Assembly: GCF_030272615.1 (NCBI RefSeq)
Contig: NC_081409.1
Coordinates: 877,991,594 to 878,055,593 of the forward strand
DNA: 64,000 nucleotides
DNA from: Cryptomeria japonica
Taxonomy: Eukaryota; Streptophyta; Pinopsida; Cupressales; Cupressaceae
Reading direction: 5' to 3'
In this document: positions 35,877 through 48,234 of the stretch, piece after piece
Numbering within the stretch: position 1 is the first letter of the stretch
How the letters are laid out: every line of letters starts with the position of its first letter
Position numbers and translations under genes: made by a program
The notes under the pieces: generated by a model
The model's database searches: none
What the model saw: only the letters and a program-made list of their open reading frames with translations
What the model was told of the DNA's origin: nothing

Positions 35877-37489
35877 ATGTCTACTAATTATTTCAGAAAA
35901 GATAGTCCTAAACTTGATGGAACCAACTATGGGATATGGAAAATCAAAATGGAGACACATCTGAATTGCATTGGTAAAGACATCTGGGAAGTTACTAAGA
36001 ATGGTTATACTGCTGCTATAGCTAGTCAGACTGTTCCTATTACTTTAGCTAAAGATGAAGAAAATGATTGCAAAGCAAGAGAAGCACTTTTGAGTGCATT
36101 ATCAGATCAACAAATCATAGGATTATCAAATAGATCCACTACAAAAGCTATTTGGGATCATTTGGAAACACTGAATGAAGGGGATTCCACAGTCAAAATT
36201 GCAAAACTTGAAAGCTTCTGAGTCAAGTATGAACATCTGAAAATGGAAGAAGATGAAAGAATTTCTGCTTTTATGGAAAGAGTAAATGAAATTGTTTTAG
36301 GTATCAAATCTTGTGGAGGAACCTTGAGTGAAGATGAGATTGTTTCAAAAATCTTAAGAGGTTTTCCACCGGCATATAAAATGAAGGTTATTGCTATTAA
36401 TGAGTTGAGAACAATGCCTAATACATCAGTAACTAGGGATACATTGATTGGAAAACTTTCAGCTTTGAAATTGAGGAATTTGGTCCTATTGCTACTATAA
36501 AAATTGATTTGGCCTTCAAAGCATCAACATCATCTGCTCCATCTTTTGACAAATCAAACTAGAGAGCCTTGTATGCAAGAGAACTTGAAGAAACCAGGAA
36601 GGAGAATGAAGAGCTTGAAGAACTTGAAGCACTATTTGCAAGAAAAATGCCAAAAGGTCCAATTGGAAGTAAGTATGAAGGTAAAACACCCTTTAAATGT
36701 TTCAACTACAATAAGATTGGTCATATGGCTTCAAGATGCCCTGGTAGACATGCTAGACTAAGAGAAAAAGCTAGAAGGACATACAAACCTAATCCTGAAT
36801 ATCAGAGATATAGATTTAAGAAAAACAAAGATAAATCTTGTTACATTGCTGATGAAGGTGTGACTGATGATTCTGATGAAGATCTAGTAGACAATGGATG
36901 GGTCTTTGTTGCTATAACAGAAGATCAACCGGTACCTTTTGCTCAACCGGTAGAACAAGCCCTAGCAGCTAAAGTGGAATCAAAGGATGAATGGATTATT
37001 GACTTAGGATGCTCAAATCACATGACTAGAGACAAAGGTAAATTCTTGAACTTTCAAGAATACAATGGAGGTTTAGTAAGATTCGGAGATGACAAAGCCT
37101 GTTCAATCAAAGGTAAGGGTTCAATATCTCTTGATGGTAAACATAACACTAACAATGTCTACTATGTTGAAGGATTAAAACATAATCTTTTAAGTGTTGG
37201 TCAATTAGTTGAGAAAGGTTTTCAGTTACAATTTAAAAATGGAAAATGTAAAATCATGAATAGAACTGGTTTGGAAATTGCAACCGGTAATCAGACTAGA
37301 GGTAATATCTTTCATTTGAATAACAGTGAAAAGGCATGCTTAATTGCACATATAGATGAAAGTTGGTTATGGCATAAAAGACTATGTCATGTAAATTTTG
37401 ATTGCATGGTAAAAATCAGTACTTCTAAGGCAGTTAGAGATCTACCTAAAATTGTGAAACCTCAGAATATAATTTGCAAGGAATGTTAA
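35877..37489 (+). pseudogene. Element C gag, protease and pre-integrase
   Basis: The start at 35877 is MSTNYFRKDSPKLDGTNYG followed by IWKIKMETHL, a standard copia gag opening. UBN2 capsid continues to ILRGFPPAYKMKV. The zinc knuckle CFNYNKIGHMASRC (about 36697) has lost its second Cys to Tyr. The protease reads WIIDLGCSNHMTRD, with DSG changed to DLG, so it should be inactive. The pre-integrase WLWHKRLCHVNF...CKEC keeps the HHCC zinc ligands. Breaks: TGA at 36220 where Arg fits, a shift near 36470, TAG at 36561, and TAA at 37487 where Gln fits. Confidence 0.92.
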
Positions 37490-38395
37490 TTTGGAAAACA
37501 GGTTAGAGCTAGTTTTAAAAGCATTCCAGAAAAATCCAATAATGCTCTTGATTTAATTCACACTGATTTATGTGGTCTAGCTAGAACTAAAAGCTTACAA
37601 GGTGATATATATTTCATGCCATTTATTGATGATTATTCTAGAATGTGCTGGGTTACTTTTCTCAGAGAAAAATCAGAAGCACTTGGGAAGTTCAAGCTAT
37701 TCAAAGCAATGGTTGAAAATGAAACCGGTAAGAAAATTAAGTGTTTAAGATCAGATGAAGGAGGAGAATTCACATCTAGAGTTTTTAATACATTCTATGA
37801 AGTAAATGGAATCAAAAGATAGTTATCAGCACCTCGGACACCACAACAAAATGGAGTTGTTGAAAGGAAGAACAAAACTATATTGGATGCAGCAAGAAGT
37901 ATGTTATCAAAAGCAAATCTACCACATGTGTACTGGAGAGAGGCAGTAAGCACTATTGTCTATACATTCAACAAAGTTCACATCAAAGGTGAAATCGGTA
38001 AGACCTCTCATGAACTATGGTTTGGTAATACTCCTACTCTTAAGTATTTTAGAATTTTTGGAAGTAAATGTTACATTAGAAGAGATGAGTATATTGGCAA
38101 GTTTGATCCTAGAAGTGATGAAGGAATATTTCTTGGTTATTCATCTAAGAGTAAAGCTTATAGATGTTTTAATAAAAGATTACAGAAAATTGTTAAAAGT
38201 ACAAATGTAAAGATTGATGAACAATTCAGAGGAACTTCAAGGTATATAGACTCTAAACTGGTAACAGAAATTATGACAAATGAACCAACAGTAAGTCCAC
38301 CAGTACAAAATGATGATCCAGTTACTTTGGTATCATCAGAGGATTCCATAGTAATTGAAGAACAACAATAGACTAAGACACCCCGGTATGTAAGA
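37490..38395 (+). pseudogene. Element C integrase
   Basis: The catalytic core has Asp in LIHTDLCG (about 37560), Asp in CLRSDEGGEFTS (about 37755) and Glu in NGVVERKNKT (about 37862). The C-terminal part follows (VYWREAVSTIVYTFNKVHI, FGSKCYIRRDEYIGKFD). TAG at 37820 lies between GIKR and LSAPRTPQQNG, where Gln is expected. TAG at 38369 follows EEQQ. Confidence 0.92.
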
Positions 38396-40030
38396 CTGAA
38401 TCATTCTGAAGATCAGATAATTGGAAGCAAATTTAAAGGAGTCATGACAAGAGGAAGATTGGCTAATGAAGAGATATGTCTATTTTCTCAAATTGAACCA
38501 TTATCTATCAATGAGGCATGTGAAGATAAATTTTGGATTAAAGCTATGGAAGAAGAATTAGGACAAATTGAGAAAAATAATACTTGGACATTAGTTCCCC
38601 GACCTGAAAAATAAAAATGTAATTGGAACCAAATGGGTATTTAGAAACAAACTCAATGAAGATGGTAAGGTTGTTAGAAATAAAGAAAGACTAGTGTGCA
38701 AGGGATATTCTCAGAAAGAAGGAGTTGATTACAATGAAACCTTTGCACCGGTAGCCAGAATTGAGGCAGTTAGATTATTCTTGGCCTTTGCAGCTCACAA
38801 GGATTACAAAGTTTATCAAATGGATATTAAATGTGCATTCTTGAATGGAGATCTTGAAGAGGAAGTCTATATTGAACAACCTGATGGATTTTCCTTGACA
38901 GATGACAATAATATGGTTTGTAGATTAAGAAAAGCTCTGTATGACTAAAACAAGCTCCAAGAGCCTGGTATGCAAGATTGGATAAGTATCTTTTAAAGAT
39001 TGGTCTTACTAAAGGAAATATAGATAGCAATTTATATTACAAAGTAACTAATGATGACATCTTGATTGTGGAAGTATTTGTTGATGATATAACCTTTGGA
39101 GGAGAAGATGGATTATGCAAAGAATTTTCTCTTAAAATGCAGCATGAATTTGAAATGTCTATGATTGGAGAAATAAAATTCTTTTTAGGATTGCAGATTT
39201 TACAAACTGATAAAGGCATATTTTTGAGTCAATCTAAGTACTTAAAGGAGCTACTCAAGAAATTTGGGTTGGAGAACTCTAAACCGGTAAGCACACCTAT
39301 GACTACAAATGAAAAATTATCTCAAAGGGATGAATCTACACCTATTAATCCAACCAGATACAAATCTATGATAGGAGGTTTACTGTATTTGACACAAACC
39401 AAACCTGATATTATGAATGCAATATGTATAGTTTCTAGATTTCAGAGTAATCCTAGGGAAAATCATGAATCAGTAGTAAAAAGGATTTTCTGGTACTTAC
39501 AAGGCACAACAAATCTTGGATTATGGTATCCTAAAGATGAAAATTTTGATCTATATTCATACACAGATGCAAACTGGGCAGGAGATGTGGATGATAGAAA
39601 AAGCGCCACTAGAGGAGCATTCTTTCTTGGAAAGAGATTAGTTTCTTGGTTAAGTAAGAAACAGAGTTGTACATCTTTATCAACAGCAGAATCAGAATAT
39701 GTTGCAGCAGCAACAAACTATACACAGGTACTTTGGCTTAAGAAAATGTTGAAAGACATAAAGGTAAAATGCAAGGAACCTATTACTATATATTGTGATA
39801 ACACTGTAGCAATTGATATATCTAAGAATCCAGTATTACATTCTAAAACAAAACATGTTTCTATCAAACTAAATTTTCTGAGGGAAAAAGTTGAAGAAAA
39901 GGAGATAAAACTGGTTTATGTGAATACCAAAGAACAACTTGTAGATATTTTTACAAAACCTTTGCCTAAGGAAACTTTTGAGTATCTCAGAGATCAACTC
40001 AAAGTCTTACCTCCACTAGAAGAGACTTAG
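38396..40030 (+). pseudogene. Element C reverse transcriptase and RNase H
   Basis: The RT starts in TPRYVRLNHSEDQIIG. A one-base insertion near 38611 shifts the frame before [14 protein letters not shown]. The frame resumes with [20 protein letters not shown] and [18 protein letters not shown] second shift at about 38943 breaks the [12 protein letters not shown] motif. The 350-residue block 38978-40030 is open and has an intact FVDD (about 39077-39090), LQILQTDKGIF with its Gln kept, and RNase H motifs YTDANWAGD, STAESEY and YCDNTVAI, ending FTKPLPKETFEYLRDQL. Confidence 0.94.
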
Positions 40031-40405
40031 ATAGTTGATGATTGTCATCAACCGGCAGAATTAAATGGACAAATCTTTTATTCTGGTATTTGATGAGGAA
40101 GCTACTTCTCAGGGGGAGTAGTTGGTATATTGACTTGGTTGGTATTTTGTATGAACTTGACTTTTTATGACTTTGGCATTTGATGTCAAAGGGGGAGAGA
40201 TATATGGAAAAACATTAGGGAAAGATATATGAAAAATGCATTATCCTTTTGAGGAGAGATTGGTATTGAAAATAAATCTTTGAATAAACACATGTTACTC
40301 TCAAGGGGAGAAATGGAGATTGTTGATTTTTGTACATGGCATTTCTATTTTGGCACTTTGATGGTTTTTCCATCTTGTGTTGCCATCAATGCCAAAGGGG
40401 GAGAT
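40031..40405 (+). other. Element C 3' noncoding region with repeated polypurine tracts
   Basis: Purine tracts occur at 40109 (AGGGGGAG), 40187 (AAAGGGGGAGAG), 40299 (AAGGGGAGA) and 40394-40405 (AAAGGGGGAGAT), the last directly abutting the LTR. Two are preceded by ATG-CAAAGG. This arrangement is reported for Sireviruses. Confidence 0.75.
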
Positions 40406-41466
40406 TGTTGGTGTTTTGGTATGGCTTTATCATTTATTTCAACACCTACTAAATACACTTACTTTAGAGATCCAGCAACATTCACCGACAAATAGTAAAC
40501 TGTGCAAACAGTCATCGGTATATGGTTAACTGGCAGGATATAATGTTCACCAGTACCTGAAATGACATGGAAGACACTTGGTAATGTCAAAGATATCATG
40601 TGGACACTTTACTTTGAAGTAATAATCATTGGTATATTCTTATTTGCATATTTTCTCTTACCAGCAAATAGGTCCAGGTTATCTAGGGTTACACCGACAG
40701 GTTTATCTTTTCCAGATCAGTATGGCACGCTATGGAGATGATTTATTATTGTTGTAAATGCATCAAGCCGACATGTTCAATTAGTTATTGCATCGGATAT
40801 TGTATTATTTGTAAAATATTTTTATTGTAATATCTTGTAGAGCCGACCTACTAAAATTGGTCTTAGGGTATGGTATAAATGTAAGATCTTATTTGTAAGA
40901 TCAAGTGTGGAATGCGAAAAAATATTTAAGGAAGGGTATATGTGAGATCAAGCAGGAATATACATGAAGACATTATTTGAAGGTGAAGTTAGGTTTTTGT
41001 AGAAGCATATCAACATTACACCGGTACTGAATCTAGCATATGAAGATGCTATTTTGTGTAGTACATTCTCATTGGATTTAACCATCCAACTATAGTCAAT
41101 GTGACTCCCATTTGTGATTGAGCAGTGAGCTCTAGGCTATTGGCCTTTCTGCATGTGAAGACTCCTCTTTGTACACTTACTATCTGTAGTAGTATCATCT
41201 GATTGTGGGTAAGGTTTCCCACCGTGGTTTTTCCCCTTACAGGGTTTCCACATACAAATATTTGTGTCATGTGTTGTGGATGACTTTGTGGTTATGTTTC
41301 ATGCATTAATTCTTATTGGTACAACAATTTTTCTGTTAACACTGTTTACCAGCATACTTAACTGTCTTACCGGTATTAAGCATTAAGTTGGTTAATAAGT
41401 TTTTGGTTTGAATATATTAGACAACTGATTCACCCCCCCCCCTCTCAGTTGTCTCCGGGACCTACA
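40406..41466 (+). repeat. Element C 3' LTR (1,061 bp)
   Basis: Sister of 34769-35818 with scattered, mostly transition, differences. It ends GGGACCTACA. Confidence 0.94.
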
Positions 41467-41471
41467 TCCAA

Positions 41472-41642
41472 GAGTACTTCAGTCACATTAGTGGGTCTAG
41501 ATTTCATCAATGAAGTACTGGAAGTCTACCCAACTACCTTTACAATCTCAGTGCTGCTGGTAGGAGTAACCACTTTGCTTGTCTCGACCTTTGGTGGGTC
41601 AGTCTGTGTTTGCATTTCCACTAGCAAAGGTTTTGACTTCTC
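41472..41642 (-). pseudogene. Element F ORF2 fragment between C and D
   Basis: This 171-bp piece of F coding sequence is stranded between two insertions. It corresponds to the linker before the C-terminal coiled coil and is bounded by the duplications TCCAA and TTCTC. Confidence 0.7.
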
Positions 41643-42790
41643 TGTTGGCATTTTTTATGTTTATGTTGTGATTGTCATTGATGGACACACACTTGCATTG
41701 AGATCCCCTTTATATGTATGAGTTAGAGCACAATTGGTATTTGTTCCAATCGATATGTTGTATTATACTGTTTAGACTATTGGTGTTTTGCAGAATGTGT
41801 TTCTCAGTCTGTAGCGACATGTTGACCCCAAGCAGTTCGTGGATCCCAAGCGGCATGAGGGATTAAAGTGGCATAAAACATTTTTACCAGTCTTCATTTT
41901 TGTAAAATAGGCAACCATCATTTTATATGAACTGGTAATACTCTGTGATGAGTTACCAACCAACATTTTGTGATGAGTTACCATCCACCAATTGTTTGAT
42001 GGCGCCAACACCTAAACAATGCCTTTTGTGTCATGGTACCAAGTATGTCTAGGTTCATTGAACCTAGGAAATTGTTATGTAATCCTATTGGACCGACATG
42101 AAATTAGATACCTTTATAAGGACATCATGTCTAGGGTTTTAGGTTGTTGATGTGGTTGTAGCAAAAGTTTATGTTGTTACTAGGGTTTAAGGTGGTTGAG
42201 GAGCTGGAGAGAATATGAATGTGTAGAAGACTAAAGTAATACTAGAGTGCATTAGGAATGAGCTATCAAGGATCTAACCAAGCAGTCTGTGCTACTAGCT
42301 AGATCAAACACTTGTTGATTACTCACATCTTTGACAAGTCTGTAGCCCTTAACCGGGTAGGCCCAAAAGCCTTTTGTAAATCCTCTAACAAGGTTATTCA
42401 CATCTGTGGATCTAAAATCCTCTAACAAGGTAGTCTTTAATCAGACTTATCTCCTAACAGAGATTGAGATTCCTAATAGGATCTGTTCTGGTAAAGAACA
42501 TTGTAAGACCTTAACCGGTCTAACCTTAACCAGTCTGGTTCCTATTCTGCAGATAGTTACTTGTGAGTTCCATCTCACCATGGTTTTTCCCATTTGGGTT
42601 TCCACATCAAAATCTCTTGTGTTATGGTGTTTTTACTTTTGTGGGTGAATGCATTATTAGCTATTTGGTTTGCATGTGTGTTAACCAGTTTGTCTGCTAA
42701 ACTATTTTACCAGTTTACTATTAGTCTTGCAAAGTGTTTAAGTGCAAAGATTTTGGCATACTAATTCACCCCCCCTCTTAGTATTCATCA
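41643..42790 (+). repeat. Element D 5' LTR (1,148 bp)
   Basis: It runs from TGTTGGCATTTTTTATG to TATTCATCA. Around 42350-42540 is an array of CCTTAACCGG/CCTCTAACAAGGT words, followed by the ATGGTTTTTCCC...GGGTTTCCACAT box (42579-42606) and the CACCCCCCCTCTTAGT tract. Confidence 0.93.
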
Positions 42791-42792
42791 AT

Positions 42793-42804
42793 TGGTATCA
42801 GAGC
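42793..42804 (+). other. Element D primer-binding site
   Basis: TGGTATCAGAGC, perfect, 2 bp after the LTR. Confidence 0.92.
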
Positions 42805-42840
42805 CTACCTTTCTATAATTTTAACCACTTGGAAAGAGAT

Positions 42841-44160
42841 ATGGGGGAATACTCTATAAGGGAACTTACACATCAGCTCACTCAGTCTAAGCAAGCCTAT
42901 GATTATCTTATGGTCAAATACAAGGCATCTCAAGCAAAAAGGAGAGAACATGCTAAAAAGTTGATGGAGATATCTAAAAATAGTTCTTCAAATGAAGCAA
43001 ACATGGAAGCCCTGATTGCAGAAGTAAATAAGTTGAATGAATCAAATTCCAACCTAAGAAAAGAGTTGGAAGGACTAACTATTTGGATGTGTCAAGAGCT
43101 TGAGAACCGGAGGAAAGTTGAAGATCTGGTGAAAGAAAAAGATCATGAGATCTCCAAGTTGAAACAAGAGATCAGTGCCCTAACTACTCAACTTCATGCA
43201 AGCAAAGTGGAAAAGGAAGACATCCAAGGAGAATAGAACATTTCCATCTCTGAGAATGAAAACCTATTGGAAACAAATGCTGCTATTTCCAAAGAACTCT
43301 ATGAGTCAAAGGAAATACTTGCTAAGTTCAACAAGAGTACTGTCAAGCTAGAGAAAAAGCTTGAATCTACCAAACCGGTCAAGAATACCAATGGACTTGG
43401 TTATTCTGGTCATGAGGAAGGTGAGACCTCTGGTACAAATGCTGGAACATCAAAGAAACAACCGACATCAAAGGATAAAGGTAAGAAAAAGTTTAAACTT
43501 GTTTACTTTAACTGTCTTAAAGAAGGACATACTGCAAATGTGTGTAGCAGTAAGGCTTACAACAATTTTCCTTATTTCCTAAATGATAAGCCTAGATCCT
43601 ATAGATTTAATGGTAACTATTAGGCATGCAACAAGTATGGGTATAGAGCATCTGAATGTAGGTCAGTTATGAACAACACTAGAAGAGATCCTCAAAGGAC
43701 CCAAGGAGTTGGTCCTGAACCTTTTGTCAACCAGAATCACAACTGGTTTAATGCTTTCAATCATCAGCCAAGAAGCGGTGGCTATCAAGTGGCAATCAGA
43801 TGGAAAGAAAATTGTATGGTCTATCATGGTCATGGTCACACTGCTACAACATGCAGAAGGAAGAATGGAAACATGAACAATGGACCTTGGAGAGCACTTG
43901 GATTGGTCTGCTATCACTGCAACAAACCGGGTCACATTGCCAGATTCTGTAGATCAAGAAAGAACATATCTGATGATATACCAATCACTCTCAAAGGAAA
44001 CATTGATGTTGACACTATTCAAGCAGACAAGAACAATACCTAGAAGAAGAAACCAACAGTATTACAAGAGGAACCGATTTCTGCACCTAGTGTGAAATCA
44101 TGGAATCGGCAAACTAAGCTTCAAAAAATCTTAGGGGGTGCAAACGGTAAAATGTTTTGA
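42841..44160 (+). pseudogene. Element D ORF1: coiled coil plus zinc knuckles
   Basis: The 440-codon frame starts MGEYSIRELTHQLTQSKQAY. A coiled coil fills the first 180 residues. Knuckle-like units follow: YFNCLKEGHTANVC (first Cys now Tyr), ACNKYGYRASEC (His now Tyr), CMVYHGHGHTATTC and the intact CYHCNKPGHIARFC. Three stops, all TAG (43234, 43621, 44041), stand where Gln fits; there is no frameshift. It is homologous in layout to ORF1 of B1, B2 and F. Probable role: RNA binding and particle assembly. Confidence 0.78.
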
Positions 44161-44567
44161 ACCCCTAGTTTACACCGATAAAAGACCTTAACCGGTATGT
44201 GATACCTATTGTTTGGCAGAAGACCAGAAATAGTAAAAAGGCAAATTAGGGTTTACGCCCTAATGGAGGAGCATTAATTGTGGTAGGTGAGAAATATGCT
44301 TAAAAGGATTTTTCAAATAATTTCTCACTATTAGTTTTTGAGCAAAGAAATTTTTTTCAAAGAGCAGAGCGACGAAAAGGCGATTTGAGCTGAGATTTTG
44401 AGAAATTGAGAAACCACGAAGGAGATTCAAATTCAAACTACAAATGGTCAAGTGGAGAACACAAAGCGGTGATTCAGCAACCAATGGAATGTGAAGTGAA
44501 GGAGAATCTGTAAGCCCTAAATTCACATGTTTCGAAAGGTATTTCTCGAGTTCTTAAAATTTCTATC

Positions 44568-47500
44568 ATGGCTTCCGCATCTCATACCAGTTCTATTGCA
44601 TCTGTCAAGTCTGCAAGTTTTATTCAATGAAAGTCTAAGTATAATGCCCTATCACAAGTTTTGGTTGGTGTGATAGTAGAAGAGGGAATTTTTGACTACA
44701 TAGATTGGAAGATTGAAGACCTAGGGTCTCTGGCCATCCACTCCTAGTTAAGTTTATTTTGTGGAAAGGATAAGAAGATCAAACCGGAGTATGATATTTT
44801 GGAGAAGAGGAAGCTCCACAATGCTGTTTACTTCCTGGAGGATTTCATAGAGGATCATATAAGGATCATTCTAAGCAGAGTCCATGGTGACAAGATGTAC
44901 CTGGAGAGAACACATGATATCATGTTGCAAGCAATTCATGCAGTCACTAGATTCTACAACACAAGGGAAGTGCTAGTGTCCAAGCTCACCGATTTAGTGA
45001 GCGACTCACGAGGCATGACAGTCAATTCTATCAAGGATGATCTGGTTAAGTATGCCTGCATGGTGATAGGCTACTAGACATTCTCTACCATCAAAATTAA
45101 CTCTGTATCTGCTGTAGTGGTAAATGCCGCTTACTGGATGATAAAGGAGGATGCATCATTTGACTTGTACACCGGTATGCAGAGACAACTCATGTTCAAT
45201 CTGAAGTCAATCAAACAGGATAATGCACTAAGGTTCAAGTTTGGACAGCTACTGGTTGGGTTGTTCTTCTATTTCCAAAGCTACTTTCTAGGAGTAGGAG
45301 ATGTCTAGTGGTCTGCTGACCAACCAATGACTAAGCAAATTAAGGAAAGCATTCAAGCAATTGGAACCGGTTACCTGAATGTTCTGAACAAGTATTTTCA
45401 TGAGGTCAGATGGAAAATGAGCCAAAGAATGAGAATATCAGGTGACATCATCAAGAAATATGAGGATGATATCTGTTTCACCATCAAGGTGGATCAATGC
45501 ATAATGGAGGTTGTTGAGCCTAGAATGGAAGAAGTGGAGCCAATGGGATATGAGGTGATGAATGATATGCTAGAAGGGTATGCCTCTACCCTTATTGCCT
45601 CACCACTTGATCCTAAGGCAAAGAGGACCGGAGCCTATTTGGAAAGAGTTACACCGGTTGAGGAACCCACTGCAAAGAAAGGAAAAGAACCTATAGTGAA
45701 GAAGGCAAAGGCAGTGCCTGCAACATTAGCACCGGTTACAACAGCGAGTCCAAAAGTGACCAAACGGTCACCAGCCAAGAAGAAACTGAAAGCAGCATCG
45801 GCTAGTCTTCGAGAGGAAAAGGAAGACAAAAATCACTACACCGGACTCAGAGGAAACTGTGTTTGAGGAGCAGCCCAAGAAGGCAAGACAGACAAGAAAG
45901 AAGATGAAGAATGAACCGACATCATCTGCACTGGTAAATATTGATATCTCCTCCTATAAACCTTTGACACATTGTCAAAGAACAATAAAGAATATGAGGA
46001 GAAAATTGCTACATGATTTAAATGAGTATTTTGATTACTTTAATGATGATGAAAAGGAAGTGATTGAAAAGGAAATAATTCAGTATTTATGTGTTAATGA
46101 CCGGTCACCTTTAGAAATTAGATCTAAAACACCGGATTCTTTGTATAAGTCCTTAGACAATAAATGGCGCATTGCCATAGAGCAGGAATAGGAAATGAGA
46201 GAAAAGGTTTTTGCTAAACATTTTCCTAATGTATCAAATTTGAAACTGTTTGATGTATTGAACAAATACAAAGGTCTTTTCTTCATGAGAAGAAGAAGAC
46301 TCATGTTACTGGAAGGGAAGGGCAATGAAGTGCTCAAGGATACTCACACTCATGCTCTACAAGCTATGAAGATGCATCGAGTGGCTGAAGCCAACCGATA
46401 AGCTGAGAAAGAACCGGTTATAACAAAACTAGATGAAGCATTTGATGATGAAGGAAACTCGGTTGATGAATCGGTCGACACTATTGATGTCGATGCCCTA
46501 GATGTAGAAGATGTTACTTAGGAAACACCATCTGAGGCAATAGGATAGGAGCAACAGGCTGAATAGGTTGATAAGCAAGCTAAGGACAGATAGGAAGTGA
46601 CAAAGGAAGAGGCTGAGCAGAGGAAGAAAGATGAAGAAGAGAAGAAGAAGAAAGATGAAGAAGAGAAGAAGAAGAAGGATGAAGAGGAGAAGAAGAAAAA
46701 GGATGAAGAAGAGAAGAGGAAAAAGGATGAAGAAGAGAAGAAGAAGAAAGATGAAGAGGAGAAGAAGAAGAAGGATGAAGAAGAGAAAAAGAAGCAAGAA
46801 GATGAAAAGAAAAAGAAAGAAGAGGAAGACAAGGAAGAGGAGAAGAAGAAGGAAGCAAAGAAGAAGAAGAAGGAAGAGGAAGAAAAAGAAGAGAAGAGGA
46901 GAGAAGCAAAGAAAAGGAAGAAGGAAGAGGAGGACAAAGAAGAGGAGAAAAGGAAAGAAGTAGAGAAGAAAAAAGAAGAGGAGGATAAGGAAGTGAAGAA
47001 GAGGAGAGAAGCAGAGAAGAAGAAAGTAGAAGAGGACAAGGTAGGAGAAGCGGAGAAGAGCACCCAGATGGAGACTCCGAAGGCAATTGAGAGTCAAGCC
47101 AAACCAGCTAATCTCACCAAGCCTATCGATCTCCAATCAACAAGTGAAACAGAGCTAATGCAAAGCATCAAGGTTCCTCAAGAGCGCCTTGAAATTATTC
47201 GAAGGAAGAAGGAGCAGGATGTAATTCAAGCAACTATGGAAACTCTTACCAGTTTGATACCCAGTACAAATCTTCCCAACACCAATTCATCACTAGCAAA
47301 ACTTAAGCTCCTATGAACAATAGTGGATGATCAGGTGTAGAGCCTAGAAGAGGCAGCAGAGGCAAATGTCAAGAAGGAACATCAAAAAGCTCTCAATGTA
47401 GCTCTGGTGAAGAAGTTGAATGAGCTCTGGTCTGAACTGAAGAAAGAAAAAAAGGATATAAGGGATGCTCTAGATGAGAGGAATCTGCTACTCAGCAGGA

Positions 47501-47934
47501 TTTGCCAACCCCATCTGTTCTATGATGATGTGCTAACTCAGAAGAAAAAGCTTCAAATGGACTTGTAGTCCTACATGAGCACATTAAAGCCACCTTATGA
47601 TTCCTTTACAACTTATGGGAAAACCGTTCACCAGTTTCACATCCAGTCAGCAAAAATGGAGCAAGAGATCAACACCCGATCTAGAGATTTGTAGGAGCTA
47701 CAACTAGTTCTACTCCCACAATTGAAAATTCTTCAGAAGTTCTATCTAAACCTAGATGCCTTGACCCTTACACAGGAGATGAGCACAATTGATGCCATGG
47801 AAGAATAGGTCTCCCAGATACAGACAGAAAAAGAAGTAGCCACCTCCCTACTTGAGTCCTAGTCTTTGTCGATGAAACAATTCTTGCAGGACTTTAAATC
47901 TATTTTTGACAAGTATTATTCCTTATTGCCATAA
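44568..47934 (+). pseudogene. Element D ORF2 with Glu/Lys-rich repeat
   Basis: It begins MASASHTSSIASVKSASF. The N-terminal domain matches B1 ORF2 at IRIILSRVHGDKMYLERTHD, LRFKFGQLLVGLFF and KYEDDICFTIKVDQCIMEVV...MGYEV. A basic linker (KVTKRSPAKKKLK), a second domain (SSYKPLTHCQRTIKNMRRKL), a Glu/Lys repeat (46620-47050) and a C-terminal coiled coil (NVKKEHQKALN to SIFDKYYSLLP) follow. At least 14 stops are seen, almost all TAG, plus a shift near 45850. Function unknown. Confidence 0.7.
46620..47050 (+). repeat. 24-bp tandem repeat coding Glu/Lys/Asp
   Basis: Units encode DEEEKKKK, 8 residues. About eight near-regular copies span 46629-46800, then it decays into longer (K/R)(E)n runs to about 47050. 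The opposite strand shows long Leu/Ser/Phe open frames (46498-47136) that are only shadows of this repeat. Confidence 0.88.
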
Positions 47935-48234
47935 ACCTTTATTATTTTTATATCAAATGATACCAGGGTTGTTTAGCTATACTTTGTCATTGTTGGAAAA
48001 GGGGGAGAAGAATTCTATTTGGGAGAAGTATCTGGTAATCAAAATTTTGATATATGCTTTGAATATCTCAATGTTTATGCTCTTTATGCAAAATTGTTAT
48101 ACATTGTATTGCCAAAGGGATAGTGTATATGCTTAGGGGGAGCAATTTTACTAATGGCATGATTTTGTTGTAAAACACTTAGATGTCAAAATTTTATTTT
48201 CCTAAGTGTTTCCATCAATGCCAAAGGGGGAGAT
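47935..48234 (+). other. Element D 3' noncoding region with polypurine tracts
   Basis: Purine tracts occur at 47996 (AAAAGGGGGAGAAG), 48134 (AGGGGGAG) and 48223-48234 (AAAGGGGGAGAT at the LTR). No coding sequence. Confidence 0.7.

Larger units (their letters stand above)
34769..41466 (+). mobile_element. Element C: Ty1-copia (Sirevirus-like) retrotransposon nested in F
   Basis: LTRs at 34769-35818 and 40406-41466 are flanked by TCCAA (34764-34768 and 41467-41471). Between them lie a primer site, gag, protease, integrase, RT, RNase H, a 3' noncoding region and a polypurine tract. Five or more breaks make it non-functional. Confidence 0.95.

Noticed and set aside
46498-47136. Long minus-strand frames rich in Leu, Ser and Phe that resemble a membrane protein
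   Set aside because: They are the reverse complement of the Glu/Lys 24-bp repeat in D ORF2. All three frames are open because of the repeat.
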